From an uncultured bacterium (GTDB taxonomy: Bacteria; Armatimonadota; Zipacnadia; Zipacnadales; Zipacnadaceae), in the NCBI GenBank assembly GCA_937928475.1, contig CALFVE010000134.1, positions 1-7,446 on the forward strand: 7,446 bases of DNA. Direction: 5' to 3'. The position numbers were made by a program, and so were the translations under genes. This document shows, one piece after another, positions 1-5,499 of the stretch; positions within the stretch are counted from its first letter, which is position 1, and each line of letters opens with the position of its first letter. A model generated the notes under the pieces. It made no database searches. It was not told the origin of the DNA and worked only from the letters and a program-made list of their open reading frames with translations.

Positions 1-521
1 CCCGGATCTTCCCTCATCGGGTCCGGCCGTGTCCACTCATGCTCGCGGTCATACTCGAAGTCCTTGAGCAGCGGATGGCCCACGAAGTCGTCCGGCAAGA
101 GTAAGTGGCTCGGCTCCGGATGCCCCACGAAGGTGATCCCAAACATCTCCGCGATCTCGCGTTCCGGCCACCCGGCAGCCGGCCAAAGCGAAGTCACGCT
201 GGGGATAGTGGCGTTGCGCCGGGGCAAGTCAACCTTGACCACCAGCAGGTCGCCCGTGTAGCCGCGGCAAAGCAAGTACACTACCTGCAAGTGGTCGCCG
301 CGGTCCACGCCGCACATATCGGTTAGCCGGTTGAACGGCTCCTCTAGCCCCCGCAGTCGCTCCAGCAGACGGAGCAGCAGGTCGGGCGTGGTCCGCAGCT
401 CCGGGACTCCGCCCCGCAGGCACCCCTCCACGGTCAAGTTGCCGACCGCCGCTTCCCATTGCTTGGGGAGGGGGTCGAGAGCGGATGCGGCAGTCGTTTC
501 CTGGGGGACTTCCTCGCTCAC
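1..521 (-). CDS. nuoC: NADH-quinone oxidoreductase subunit C (30 kDa), 3' end cut by window
   Basis: Peripheral-arm subunit of respiratory complex I, which passes electrons from NADH to quinone; NuoC helps join the hydrophilic arm to the quinone module. The visible 173 residues carry the family core: LTDMCGVD (66-73), the IPSVTSLWPAAGWPEREIAEMFGI stretch beginning at residue 106, with the ERE signature at 120-122, and GHPLLKDF (148-155). The 30-kDa signature matches except that the residue after HPEP (134-137) is Ser where Lys, Arg or Pro is usual. The start is a GTG at 519-521 sharing bases with the nuoB stop (GTGA), so the two are probably translationally coupled. The first 40 or so residues are a poorly conserved extension. 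The frame is open at base 1, so whether it ends there or is fused to NuoD cannot be seen. Family assignment is firm. Confidence 0.93.
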   Translation of the reverse strand, partial: MSEEVPQETTAASALDPLPKQWEAAVGNLTVEGCLRGGVPELRTTPDLLLRLLERLRGLEEPFNRLTDMCGVDRGDHLQVVYLLCRGYTGDLLVVKVDLPRRNATIPSVTSLWPAAGWPEREIAEMFGITFVGHPEPSHLLLPDDFVGHPLLKDFEYDREHEWTRPDPMREDP

Positions 522-1138
522 GGGAGTTCTCGCCGGCGGAAGCGGTACGGGGGTCGTCGGCCCTCCTCAAAGGGACCATCCGCCAGGGACTCCTTCCGGA
601 TAAGATCGTGGAGTTTGCGCAAGCCGTCTATGAAAGACTCCGGGCGCGGCGGGCAACCGGGAATGTAGATGTCCACAGGAATAATTCGGTCCACCCCGCG
701 CACCACGCTGTAGGCGTGGTGGTAGAACCGCCCGCCGCTGACCGCGCAGTTGCCTACCGCCACCACGTAGCGCGGCTCGGCCATCTGGTCGTAGAGTCGC
801 CTGATGACAGGGGCCATCTTGAGGGTAACTGTGCCGGCGACCAGCATGGCGTCAGCCTGGCGGGGCGTAGCCCGGTGGAAGATGCCGAACCGGTCCAGGT
901 CGTAGCGGCTGGCCCCGACCGCCATAGTCTCGATCGCGCAGCAGGCCAGGCCGAATTGCAGCCACCACAGAGAACAGGCTCTTGCGGTGTCCAGGACCTT
1001 GTCGGCGAGGTTGATGAGGGCCACCGGGACCGGCGCCTCGTGGTAGCGGCGGGCCAACTGACGCAGCGGCTCGTCCGGCGCATGAGGGAGGCGTTCCGGC
1101 AAGCGCCGCAGGCTCTCTTCCAGTTCTCTCAGGCCCAT
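518..1138 (-). CDS. nuoB: NADH-quinone oxidoreductase subunit B, [4Fe-4S] cluster N2 subunit
   Basis: Carries cluster N2, the last iron-sulphur centre before quinone in complex I. The 206-residue protein has all four expected cluster cysteines: the tandem Cys66-Cys67 in FGLACCAIE, Cys131 in GNCAVSGG and Cys162 in PGCPPRPE. Other family hallmarks are AGTVTLKMAP (101-110), RRLYDQM (113-119) and GVDRIIPVD (148-156). Compared with minimal NuoB proteins of about 160 residues it has an N-terminal extension of roughly 40 residues and a basic, proline-containing tail after residue 190. The ATG overlaps the end of nuoA by 10 bases and is preceded by a purine-rich AAGGGGGA ribosome-binding sequence inside nuoA. 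The stop overlaps the nuoC start. It belongs to the nuo operon; all key residues are intact. Confidence 0.97.
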   Translation of the reverse strand: MGLRELEESLRRLPERLPHAPDEPLRQLARRYHEAPVPVALINLADKVLDTARACSLWWLQFGLACCAIETMAVGASRYDLDRFGIFHRATPRQADAMLVAGTVTLKMAPVIRRLYDQMAEPRYVVAVGNCAVSGGRFYHHAYSVVRGVDRIIPVDIYIPGCPPRPESFIDGLRKLHDLIRKESLADGPFEEGRRPPYRFRRRELP

Positions 1139-1506
1139 TCCAGGTCCCCCTTACGCCAGGCATAGGCCAGGCCGAGAAGTAGAATGCCCAGGAAGACCGC
1201 CATCTCCACGGCCGGGTAGAGGCCCATCCCGGCGGCGCCGCTGAGCCGCCTGTACACCACCGCCCAGGGGAGCAGGAAGATGGCTTCGATGTCGAACAGG
1301 ACGAAGATCAGAGCGATGACGTAGTAGCGAACGAAGAACTTGCTCCAGGCCTCGCCCCAGGGGATGATACCACACTCGTAGGTGAGCAGTTTCTCGCCAT
1401 AGAGGTCGGCCGGGCGCAGGAGATAGGCCATGACCAGAGCCGCCAGCGCAAACGCCGCGCTCATTACGATCATGGTCGCGACCGGGCCATAGTAGATGGC
1501 CAACAT
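1129..1506 (-). CDS. nuoA: NADH-quinone oxidoreductase subunit A (membrane)
   Basis: Small membrane subunit of complex I next to the quinone site. The predicted 125 residues give three membrane helices, about 8-30, 60-83 and 97-116. The family's conserved loop YECG (43-46) is present, as are the acidic residues of FDIEAIFLLPW (71-81) in helix 2. I chose the ATG at 1504-1506 because it gives normal NuoA length and starts just before helix 1. The same frame stays open upstream to 1575, but that segment is unlike NuoA and lies in the structured leader. No good Shine-Dalgarno precedes the ATG: the bases directly before it read CCTCC, with a GGGGG run somewhat further upstream, so the exact start is less certain than the family. 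First gene of the operon, about 157 bases below the predicted transcription start. Confidence 0.94.
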   Translation of the reverse strand: MLAIYYGPVATMIVMSAAFALAALVMAYLLRPADLYGEKLLTYECGIIPWGEAWSKFFVRYYVIALIFVLFDIEAIFLLPWAVVYRRLSGAAGMGLYPAVEMAVFLGILLLGLAYAWRKGDLEWA

Positions 1507-1575
1507 GGAGGAATGCCCCCGGAGAAGCCGCTCGTGGAGGCCGGCTGCACTCGCCGTGCACGGCAAGCCACACAC

Positions 1576-1605
1576 AAAAAGGGCTCAGCCAGCCGGCCTG
1601 AGCCC
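1576..1605 (-). terminator. Intrinsic terminator or attenuator in the nuo leader
   Basis: Read on the minus strand, GGGCTCAG pairs with CTGAGCCC (8 bp). Alternatively a 10-bp stem forms with one bulged G and a GGCT loop. It is followed directly by TTTTT (1580-1576). It lies about 60 bases after the predicted nuo start site and 70 bases before nuoA, so it would end a short leader RNA of roughly 90 nt or act as an attenuator. No T tract follows it on the plus strand, so it is oriented with nuo. An overlapping small hairpin, TGAGC-GGG-GCTCA (1611-1599), uses the 5' arm and would compete with it. Confidence 0.7.
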
Positions 1606-1612
1606 CGCTCAA

Positions 1613-1629
1613 CTCCTCGGCGCGAGGAG
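1613..1629 (-). other. Leader hairpin upstream of the nuo terminator
   Basis: Perfect inverted repeat with 7-bp arms, CTCCTCG and CGAGGAG, around a 3-base loop. It lies a few bases upstream of the leader terminator in the predicted nuo transcript. There is no T tract, so it is not itself a terminator; it may set the folding order of the leader. Confidence 0.5.
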
Positions 1630-1669
1630 CCCGCCCCGCGTCACGTCCTGGCCACACTTCGACATGGGG

Positions 1670-1698
1670 AGTATACCTGAGCAAACACCCGCTGTCAA
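1670..1698 (-). promoter_or_regulatory. Sigma70-type promoter of the nuo operon
   Basis: On the minus strand TTGACA (1698-1693, perfect -35) is followed after exactly 17 bases by TATACT (1675-1670, five of six matches to the -10 consensus). Transcription would start near 1662-1665 and give a leader of about 157 bases before nuoA. It is the best-placed promoter for nuo in the intergenic region. Confidence 0.8.
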
Positions 1699-1703
1699 TC
1701 GCC

Positions 1704-1723
1704 CTTGTGCCCAACAGCACAAG
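1704..1723 (-). promoter_or_regulatory. Candidate Rex (NADH/NAD+ sensor) operator
   Basis: Perfect dyad, CTTGTGC and GCACAAG separated by 6 bases. Its core is TTGTG-N8-CACAA (1705-1722), matching the outer half-sites and the spacing of the known Rex consensus TTGTGAA-N4-TTCACAA, although the inner AA/TT positions are C and G here. It lies 5 bases upstream of the nuo -35, centred near -50 from the predicted start. Rex is known to control nuo operons in some Gram-positive bacteria. The position behind rather than over the promoter is not the classic repressor placement. An unrelated dyad-binding regulator is the alternative. Confidence 0.5.
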
Positions 1724-1841
1724 CCGACCTATAAACGCCTCGCGGCGCGGGCCGTCTGCCGCCCACTGCTGCGCACCCGGAACGCCAGGACGCACTGCCT
1801 TAGCCTCTGAAATCCCGCCCCCGTGCTGGCTGTAGCACTTT

Positions 1842-1882
1842 CCGCTATCCACTATCCGCTGGCCGCTGCCACTACCCGCTAA
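1842..1882. repeat. Degenerate heptamer tandem repeat
   Basis: Six consecutive units of about 7 bases on the plus strand: CCGCTAT, CCACTAT, CCGCTGG, CCGCTG (6 bases), CCACTAC, CCGCTAA. CCGCT and CCACT alternate irregularly. It lies between the candidate RNA terminator and the nuo promoter, outside any credible gene. Its function is unknown; short-period intergenic repeats of this sort often arise by slippage. Confidence 0.6.
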
Positions 1883-1896
1883 CGACAAGAAGAGAA

Positions 1897-1935
1897 GCAG
1901 CCGGATTCACCTCGGGGCGGAATGAATCCGGCTGC
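1897..1935 (-). terminator. Strong hairpin ending the candidate RNA
   Basis: Perfect 13-bp inverted repeat, GCAGCCGGATTCA and TGAATCCGGCTGC, around a 13-base loop. On the minus strand it is followed by TTCTCTTCTTG, a T-rich though interrupted tail. The plus-strand side has only a short CGTTT, so termination of leftward transcription is more likely. Confidence 0.65.
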
Positions 1936-2077
1936 CGTTTGCTCCGCCTGGGCTGCGACGACGAAACCTGACTGCGACTAGGCGGCGCGAAGCCTGATTC
2001 GCCGGAGGAGGCGCCGCTGGAGGAGGCAAGCGCTGCGGCAGTCCTGGTTGCGACTAGTGAAATCGGTGGCGCTTTGT

Positions 2078-2087
2078 CTAGCGCTAG
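2078..2087. other. 10-bp perfect palindrome CTAGCGCTAG
   Basis: Self-complementary sequence inside the 5' part of the candidate RNA. In the RNA its GCGCT can also pair with a following AGCGC to form a small hairpin with a six-base loop. A protein-binding role is possible but nothing else supports it. Confidence 0.3.
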
Positions 2088-2116
2088 GCGGCAAAGGCTC
2101 GTCAGGCTTACACAGC

Positions 2117-2145
2117 AACATACCACACTGCCGCGTCTCTGTCAA
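2117..2145 (-). promoter_or_regulatory. Sigma70-type promoter of the candidate RNA
   Basis: Minus-strand TTGACA (2145-2140, perfect -35), a 17-base spacer and TATGTT (2122-2117, four of six). An A6 run at 2165-2160 falls at about -51 to -56, where the distal part of an UP element would sit. The predicted start is near 2109. It points away from the thioredoxin-like gene, and no protein gene follows for 600 bases. Confidence 0.65.
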
Positions 2146-2250
2146 TACTCCGGGGAAGGTTTTTTCGCCGATGTCCCCCTCGCCGGATTACTTCTCCCTA
2201 GGGGCTTGTTGGGGTTGAAGCAGGTACATCCACCTACGTCGAGAACTTAT

Positions 2251-2262
2251 CGCTGCGCAGCG
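2251..2262. other. 12-bp perfect palindrome upstream of the thioredoxin-like gene
   Basis: CGCTGCGCAGCG is fully self-complementary and lies about 56 bases before the start codon. A second dyad, GACAG...CTGTC (2268-2285), follows. Either may be a hairpin in the leader or a regulator site. I could not find a convincing plus-strand promoter between 2146 and 2317. Confidence 0.3.
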
Positions 2263-2317
2263 CGTCTGACAGTAGAGTTGCTGTCGTGCACTTCTGTCGG
2301 TGCGAGGTGTTTGCGTT

Positions 2318-2764
2318 ATGAGAACCTGTGCGGTGGCCGTCCTGGCGGGAGCACTAGCGCTGGTCGCGACTGCATACGGCTGCATCCCCAAGGCCGGGTC
2401 CGGTGCGGACCGGCTCCCCTGGCAGCACGCTCTCTCCGAAAGTCTGAGCCAGGCGCGGCAGAGCGACAAGCCGGTGGTGGTGGACTTCTGGGCGAGTTGG
2501 TGCGGCCCGTGCCTGCTCCTGGGTGAGCGATCGTTTCCGCATCCCCGCGTTCAGTCCCTGCGCGACCGGGCGGTGTGGGTCAAGGTGGACGTGGATCAGA
2601 ACCGGCGAGTGGTCGCCCAGCACGGGGTCAGCGCTTTCCCCACCATCCTGGTCTTGAATAGCGTCGGGCAGGAGGTGGACCGCCTGGTCGGGTATGTTGA
2701 CGGCCCGACTTTGGCGGCCTTCCTGGAGGGGGCTCTGGGCAAGGCCAAGCGGGGGACAACCTAG
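2318..2764 (+). CDS. Exported thioredoxin-like protein, DsbD C-terminal-domain type
   Basis: Predicted thiol-disulphide oxidoreductase acting outside the cytoplasm. Of 148 residues, about 1-21 form a hydrophobic signal segment ending AYGC, a lipobox-like site at Cys22 with an unusual Tyr at -2. It is therefore probably a lipoprotein but could be a plain Sec signal or membrane anchor. The fold follows: KPVVVDFWASWCGPC with active-site CGPC at 62-65, then PRVQSLRDRAVWVKVDVDQN, then AFPT with the cis-proline Pro108. The DKPVVVDFWA...W..C...PRVQ pattern resembles the DsbD gamma/thioredoxin_7 group rather than cytoplasmic TrxA. I chose the ATG at 2318 over an in-frame GTG at 2300 because GAGGTG lies 8 bases before it and the signal peptide then starts properly. 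The specific partner is unknown. The stop is 22 bases before the next gene, suggesting co-transcription. Confidence 0.86.
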   Translation: MRTCAVAVLAGALALVATAYGCIPKAGSGADRLPWQHALSESLSQARQSDKPVVVDFWASWCGPCLLLGERSFPHPRVQSLRDRAVWVKVDVDQNRRVVAQHGVSAFPTILVLNSVGQEVDRLVGYVDGPTLAAFLEGALGKAKRGTT

Positions 2765-2786
2765 CCACGGGAGGAAGAGAACAGCA

Positions 2787-3146
2787 ATGGCCTACGCGCC
2801 GGAACAGCAGATCTGGGTCACTACCGCCAACGGCTTCGAAGGCTATCGCATTACCAAGTACCTGGGGATTGTCCGGGGCATTACGGTGCGCTCGCGAGGT
2901 GTGCTGGGGCAGATCGGCGCGGGCTTCCAGCGGATCGCGGGGGGCAACATCACCCTGTACACCGAAATGTGCGAGCACGCCCGGCAGGAAGCCTTCCAAC
3001 TCATGTGCCAGCACGGCATTGAGAAAGGCGCCAACGGCATCGTGGCCATGCGCTACGATGCCACCGAGGTTGGGGAGGGCACCACCGAGGTCTTGGCCTA
3101 CGGCACGGCGGTTGTGATCGAAGCCGTGCCTCCGCGAAGCGCCTAA
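2787..3146 (+). CDS. YbjQ/UPF0145 (DUF74) family protein
   Basis: A 119-residue member of the YbjQ family, small proteins that assemble into oligomers; their role is not settled, with heavy-metal binding often suggested. The typical features are present: GYRITKYLGIVRG (19-31), the central helix with EMCEHARQEAFQLM (60-73), then GANGIVAMRYDATEV (81-95) and the final strand YGTAVVIE (105-112). Cys62 and Cys74 could bind a metal, but this is not established. The start is the ATG following a GGGAGGAAG ribosome-binding sequence; an in-frame upstream extension inside the thioredoxin-like gene has no family likeness. It lies close behind the thioredoxin-like gene and is probably in its operon. Confidence 0.88.
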   Translation: MAYAPEQQIWVTTANGFEGYRITKYLGIVRGITVRSRGVLGQIGAGFQRIAGGNITLYTEMCEHARQEAFQLMCQHGIEKGANGIVAMRYDATEVGEGTTEVLAYGTAVVIEAVPPRSA

Positions 3147-3199
3147 CCGGAGCCTCTCGCCTCGGTCTTCGTGAAAGCCTACGCTTATCGGCCAACCTG

Positions 3200-3252
3200 C
3201 GGGAGCGTTGTCTTGGCTCCCGACGATTCCTCTGCCTAGCGCTCCCGGGAGG
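3200..3252 (+). promoter_or_regulatory. Possible ribosome-site masking structure before the EamA gene
   Basis: Three mutually complementary segments lie here. CGGGAGC (3200-3206) pairs with GCTCCCG (3216-3222). CTCCCGGGAG (3242-3251) is a perfect palindrome that contains most of the GGGAGG Shine-Dalgarno (3247-3252). GCTCCCG can pair with either the first segment or the Shine-Dalgarno, so two alternative folds exist, one of which hides the ribosome site. Sequence pairing is certain; regulation is inferred. Confidence 0.4.
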
Positions 3253-3260
3253 ATTTCATC

Positions 3261-3692
3261 ATGCACCCGCTAGCCTTCACCTTTGCCCTACTTGCCGCCG
3301 TTCTTTGGGGAGCGTCGCCCCTTTTTGACCGCGTGGCGATGAAAGATCTCTCGGCTTTGGCTGGTTTGACCGTGCGTGTGGTGGCGGCGGCCGTGATGGT
3401 GGCGGTCTACGCCGTTTTTGCGGGCACCTGGAGGGAGATCTGGGTCGCTCCGCGCTCGGCTCTCCTCTTCCTGCTGGGGAGTGCCTTCTTTGGCGCAGTT
3501 ACCGGCCAGTTGGCCTATTATGCAGCCATCCGCTACGATGAGGCCTCCCGCGTGGTTCCCGTGTCTGCTGCCTACCCGCTGATCACCATGGTGCTGGCCG
3601 TCCTCATCCTGCGCGAGGGCCTAACCGTCTACAAGGCGGCGGGTGCGGTGCTGGTGGTGACCGGGATAGTGATGATTAGGGGGTTTCGCTAA
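3261..3692 (+). CDS. EamA-domain (DMT superfamily) membrane protein, single-domain form
   Basis: Predicted small-molecule transporter of the drug/metabolite family; the substrate cannot be told. The 143 residues hold one EamA domain with five likely membrane segments (about 4-23, 32-53, 67-90, 97-117, 123-140). Family marks include WGASPLFDRVAMK near the first helix, the AYYAAIRYDEASRVVPVSAAYPLIT region (85-109) and the closing LREGLTVYKAAGAVLVVTGI (117-136). Most EamA proteins have two such domains in about 300 residues, so this half-size form would need to pair with itself or a partner. It is complete, not truncated: the start has a good GGGAGG 8 bases upstream and the end matches a domain end. 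It follows the YbjQ gene after 114 bases and runs convergent to rsmI. Confidence 0.85.
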   Translation: MHPLAFTFALLAAVLWGASPLFDRVAMKDLSALAGLTVRVVAAAVMVAVYAVFAGTWREIWVAPRSALLFLLGSAFFGAVTGQLAYYAAIRYDEASRVVPVSAAYPLITMVLAVLILREGLTVYKAAGAVLVVTGIVMIRGFR

Positions 3693-3759
3693 CCGGCGGG
3701 CAGGTTACAGATTGCTGTAGCCCCCCGCGCGCACCAGGGCAGCCGCAATCGCCGCCAGG

Positions 3760-4620
3760 CTACTGCTCTCCCGCCACTCGGTAGGCCTCGTTCCGGCTGA
3801 GGGAGGCGAGCAGCTGCAGCACCTGGGCAATGGTTCGGCGGGAAACTCCGGCGGCGATGAGCAGGGCTACCGCCTCCGCAAGCTGCTCTTCATCCGCTGC
3901 CTGTGTGTCCCTGGCGCGCGCTCGATCCGCCGCGCCCTCCACGACCAGCGTGAACTCCCCCCGCACCTGCTCTTCGGCCAGCGCTTGGGGAGCCTCCGCC
4001 GCCAAGCAGTCCACCACCTGCTCGAACTGCTTGGACATCTCTCGGGCAATCACGAGGCGCCGCTCAGGCACCAGGGCCGCCAATTCTCTCAAGGTGCCGC
4101 GCACCCGCCCCGGCGCCTCGAAAAGGATAACCGGCAACTCCTGGGTAGTCCAGCGCCGGAGAAATTCGCGCCGCTCGGTCGGCTTGCGGGGCGGGTAGCC
4201 GGCGAAGACGAAGCCGGGCGCCTCCAGCCCGGCGACACTGAAGGCCGCAGCCGGCGCGCTGGGCCCAGGGACGGGCACAACCTTGATGCCGGCCTCGCGC
4301 GCGGCCCGGACTAGTTCCGCGCCGGGATCGGAGACGCCGGGCGTCCCGGCGTCCGAGACATAGGCAACCGACTGGCCTTGCCTCAGCAGGTCAACCAGTC
4401 GCTTGACCTCCTGGGCGCGGCTGTGCGCGTGTAGGCTGCGCAGCGGAGTGTGGATGCCGTAGCGAGAAAGGAGTTTGCGAGACCGCCGGGTGTCCTCGGC
4501 GGCGATGAAGTCAACCTCTTGCAGCACCCGCACGGCCCGGAAGGTGAAGTCCTCCAGATTCCCCAGTGGAGTGGCGACGAGGAAAAGGACGCCGGGTTGA
4601 GGCGGATCGCGCGAGATCAT
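3760..4620 (-). CDS. rsmI: 16S rRNA (cytidine1402-2'-O)-methyltransferase
   Basis: Uses SAM to methylate the 2'-OH of C1402 in the decoding centre of 16S rRNA. All family blocks are visible in the 286-residue protein: FLVATPLGNLEDFTFRAVRVL (13-33), AAEDTRRSRKLL (40-51), the SDAGTPGVSDPG loop (89-100), VPGPSA (117-122), FAGYPPRK (139-146), LFEAPGRV (166-173), AREMSKQFEQV (192-202) and GEFTLVVEG (221-229). The C-terminal part (about 244-284) is a short helical region like that of other RsmI proteins. I prefer the ATG at 4618-4620, with GGGGTG upstream, over an in-frame GTG three codons earlier. It sits 57 bases behind nadE on the same strand and is probably the last gene of the cluster; no clear terminator is seen in the 67 bases before the convergent EamA gene. 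Confidence 0.96.
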   Translation of the reverse strand: MISRDPPQPGVLFLVATPLGNLEDFTFRAVRVLQEVDFIAAEDTRRSRKLLSRYGIHTPLRSLHAHSRAQEVKRLVDLLRQGQSVAYVSDAGTPGVSDPGAELVRAAREAGIKVVPVPGPSAPAAAFSVAGLEAPGFVFAGYPPRKPTERREFLRRWTTQELPVILFEAPGRVRGTLRELAALVPERRLVIAREMSKQFEQVVDCLAAEAPQALAEEQVRGEFTLVVEGAADRARARDTQAADEEQLAEAVALLIAAGVSRRTIAQVLQLLASLSRNEAYRVAGEQ

Positions 4621-4677
4621 GCCTGGCACCCCGGCCCGGCGGCATCAGGGGCTGAGCCGCGGGGCGCTTGCTGGGCC

Positions 4678-5499
4678 TCACGCCTCCCAGTCTCGCGGAT
4701 AGCGGAAGTCTCGGTCTACGGAGCGCCGCGATAATTTCGCCACCGGGGGGAGGCGCCGCTTGAACTGCGACTGGCGTACCATGTTCCAGACCCGCTTCAC
4801 GAAAGCCTCGGAGAAGCCCTTGGCCGCCACTTCCTGGGGTCGCAGGCGCATGTCAACCAGCCAATACAGCGCCCGGTCCACTTCCTCGTAGGTGAAGCCC
4901 AGTTCGCCTTCGTCCGTTTGTCCCGGCCATAGGTCGGCGGTCGGTGCCTTGGCGACAATGCGCTCCGGCACACCCAAGTGCCGCGCCAGTTGCCGCACCT
5001 GCGTCTTGTACAGGTCACCCAGCGGATTGACGGCGCTGGCCATGTCGCCCCACAAGGTAGTGTAGCCCAGCAGCGCCTCCGTCTTGTTGCTCGTGCCGAT
5101 GACCAGCGCCCCCAGGGCTGCCGACTGGTCGTAGAGGATGGTCATCCGCTCCCGCGCCATCTTATTCGCCCGGCGGCGCTTATCGGCCTCGGGAAACCGC
5201 TCAAAGTAGGCGTCAATCTGGGGGGTGATCGCGATGCGCAGCAGGCTGATGCCCAGCGTCTCTGCTACCAGGCGGGCGTCCGCCTCGCTCTCCGGGCTGG
5301 AGGTCTTGTAAGGCATGGTAATCGCGGTGACGTTCTTCGCCCCCAGTGCTCGGGCCGCCAGGTAGGCCGACAGGGAGGAATCCACCCCGCCGCTTAGCCC
5401 CACGACGCCCTTGGCAAAGCCGAACTTGGCGAGTTCCTCCCGGATGAACCGCTCCAGCACCTGGGTGACCAGTTCACAGTCAAGGGCGAGCTCACTCAC
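4678..5499 (-). CDS. nadE: NAD+ synthetase, ATP-pyrophosphatase domain
   Basis: Final step of NAD+ synthesis: ATP-dependent amidation of nicotinate adenine dinucleotide using ammonia. The 273 residues form a complete synthetase domain with the pyrophosphatase loop SGGVDSS (36-42), the binding segment GTSNKTEALLGYTTLWGD (135-152), NPLGDLYKTQV (158-168), the APTADLWPGQTDEGELG block (185-201) and the terminal KRRLPPVAKLSRRSVDRDF stretch. The length is that of stand-alone NadE, without the glutaminase domain. The start is a GTG (5497-5499), and the gene overlaps the upstream amidase by 8 bases, implying coupled translation and a stoichiometric partnership. The amidase is therefore the likely ammonia source. 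The fold and catalytic motifs are beyond doubt; dependence on the partner is inferred from context. Confidence 0.96.
   Translation of the reverse strand: MSELALDCELVTQVLERFIREELAKFGFAKGVVGLSGGVDSSLSAYLAARALGAKNVTAITMPYKTSSPESEADARLVAETLGISLLRIAITPQIDAYFERFPEADKRRRANKMARERMTILYDQSAALGALVIGTSNKTEALLGYTTLWGDMASAVNPLGDLYKTQVRQLARHLGVPERIVAKAPTADLWPGQTDEGELGFTYEEVDRALYWLVDMRLRPQEVAAKGFSEAFVKRVWNMVRQSQFKRRLPPVAKLSRRSVDRDFRYPRDWEA

Larger units (their letters stand above)
1890..2109 (-). ncRNA. Candidate structured non-coding RNA of about 215 nt
   Basis: A promoter at 2117-2145 and a strong hairpin at 1897-1935 bracket this stretch, which has no convincing ORF; the open frame across it encodes low-complexity Ser/Ala/Pro/Arg-rich sequence with no family likeness. 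The RNA can fold as one long domain. The closing stem is 2098-2086 with 1949-1934 (13 pairs, two bulges). An inner stem pairs AACC-AG-GACTGC with GCAGTC-A-GGTT. An apical hairpin has a TCAGGC loop. That loop is exactly complementary to GCCTGA at the 5' end (2107-2102), so a pseudoknot is possible. Size and the stem-bubble-stem layout recall 6S RNA, and CCGATTTCA lies where 6S has its bubble, but this likeness is weak and unproven. It could instead be an unrelated small RNA. The domain is inferred by eye, not by folding software. Confidence 0.45.

Noticed and set aside
485..1165. Long plus-strand open frame of 226 codons opposite nuoB
   Set aside because: It lies antisense to a fully conserved nuoB; long antisense frames are expected in GC-rich coding DNA and its translation shows no family pattern.
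1151..1888. Minus-strand open frame of 245 codons covering nuoA in another frame and the intergenic region
   Set aside because: It runs through the promoter, dyad and terminator, and the translation is compositionally random; NuoA in the other frame is clearly real.
1949..1982. Resemblance of GTCAGG...GCAGCC to the signal recognition particle RNA core
   Set aside because: The essential GGAA tetraloop and its flanking GGA/UCC pairing are missing, so SRP RNA is not supported.
1872..2126. Minus-strand 84-codon open frame across the candidate RNA
   Set aside because: The translation is low-complexity Ser/Ala/Pro/Arg, its start lies inside the predicted promoter region and no ribosome site is seen. 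Structure explains the region better.
2151..2166. CCGGGGAAGG followed by TTTTTT as a plus-strand terminator
   Set aside because: There is no stable hairpin directly before the T run; on the other strand the run fits an A tract upstream of the 2117-2145 promoter.
1507..2317. tRNA genes or a CRISPR array in the large intergenic region
   Set aside because: No cloverleaf with a T-loop GTTCRA motif and no direct repeats of CRISPR length and spacing are present; the only tandem repeat is the 7-base one.
2628..3266. Minus-strand open frame of 212 codons opposite the YbjQ gene
   Set aside because: Antisense to a recognised family protein with good ribosome site and codon pattern; no motif in the reverse frame.
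3693..3759. Possible bidirectional terminator between the convergent EamA and rsmI genes
   Set aside because: GATTGC/GCAATC and GCCC/GGGC can pair only with wide bulges and there is no T tract on either strand.
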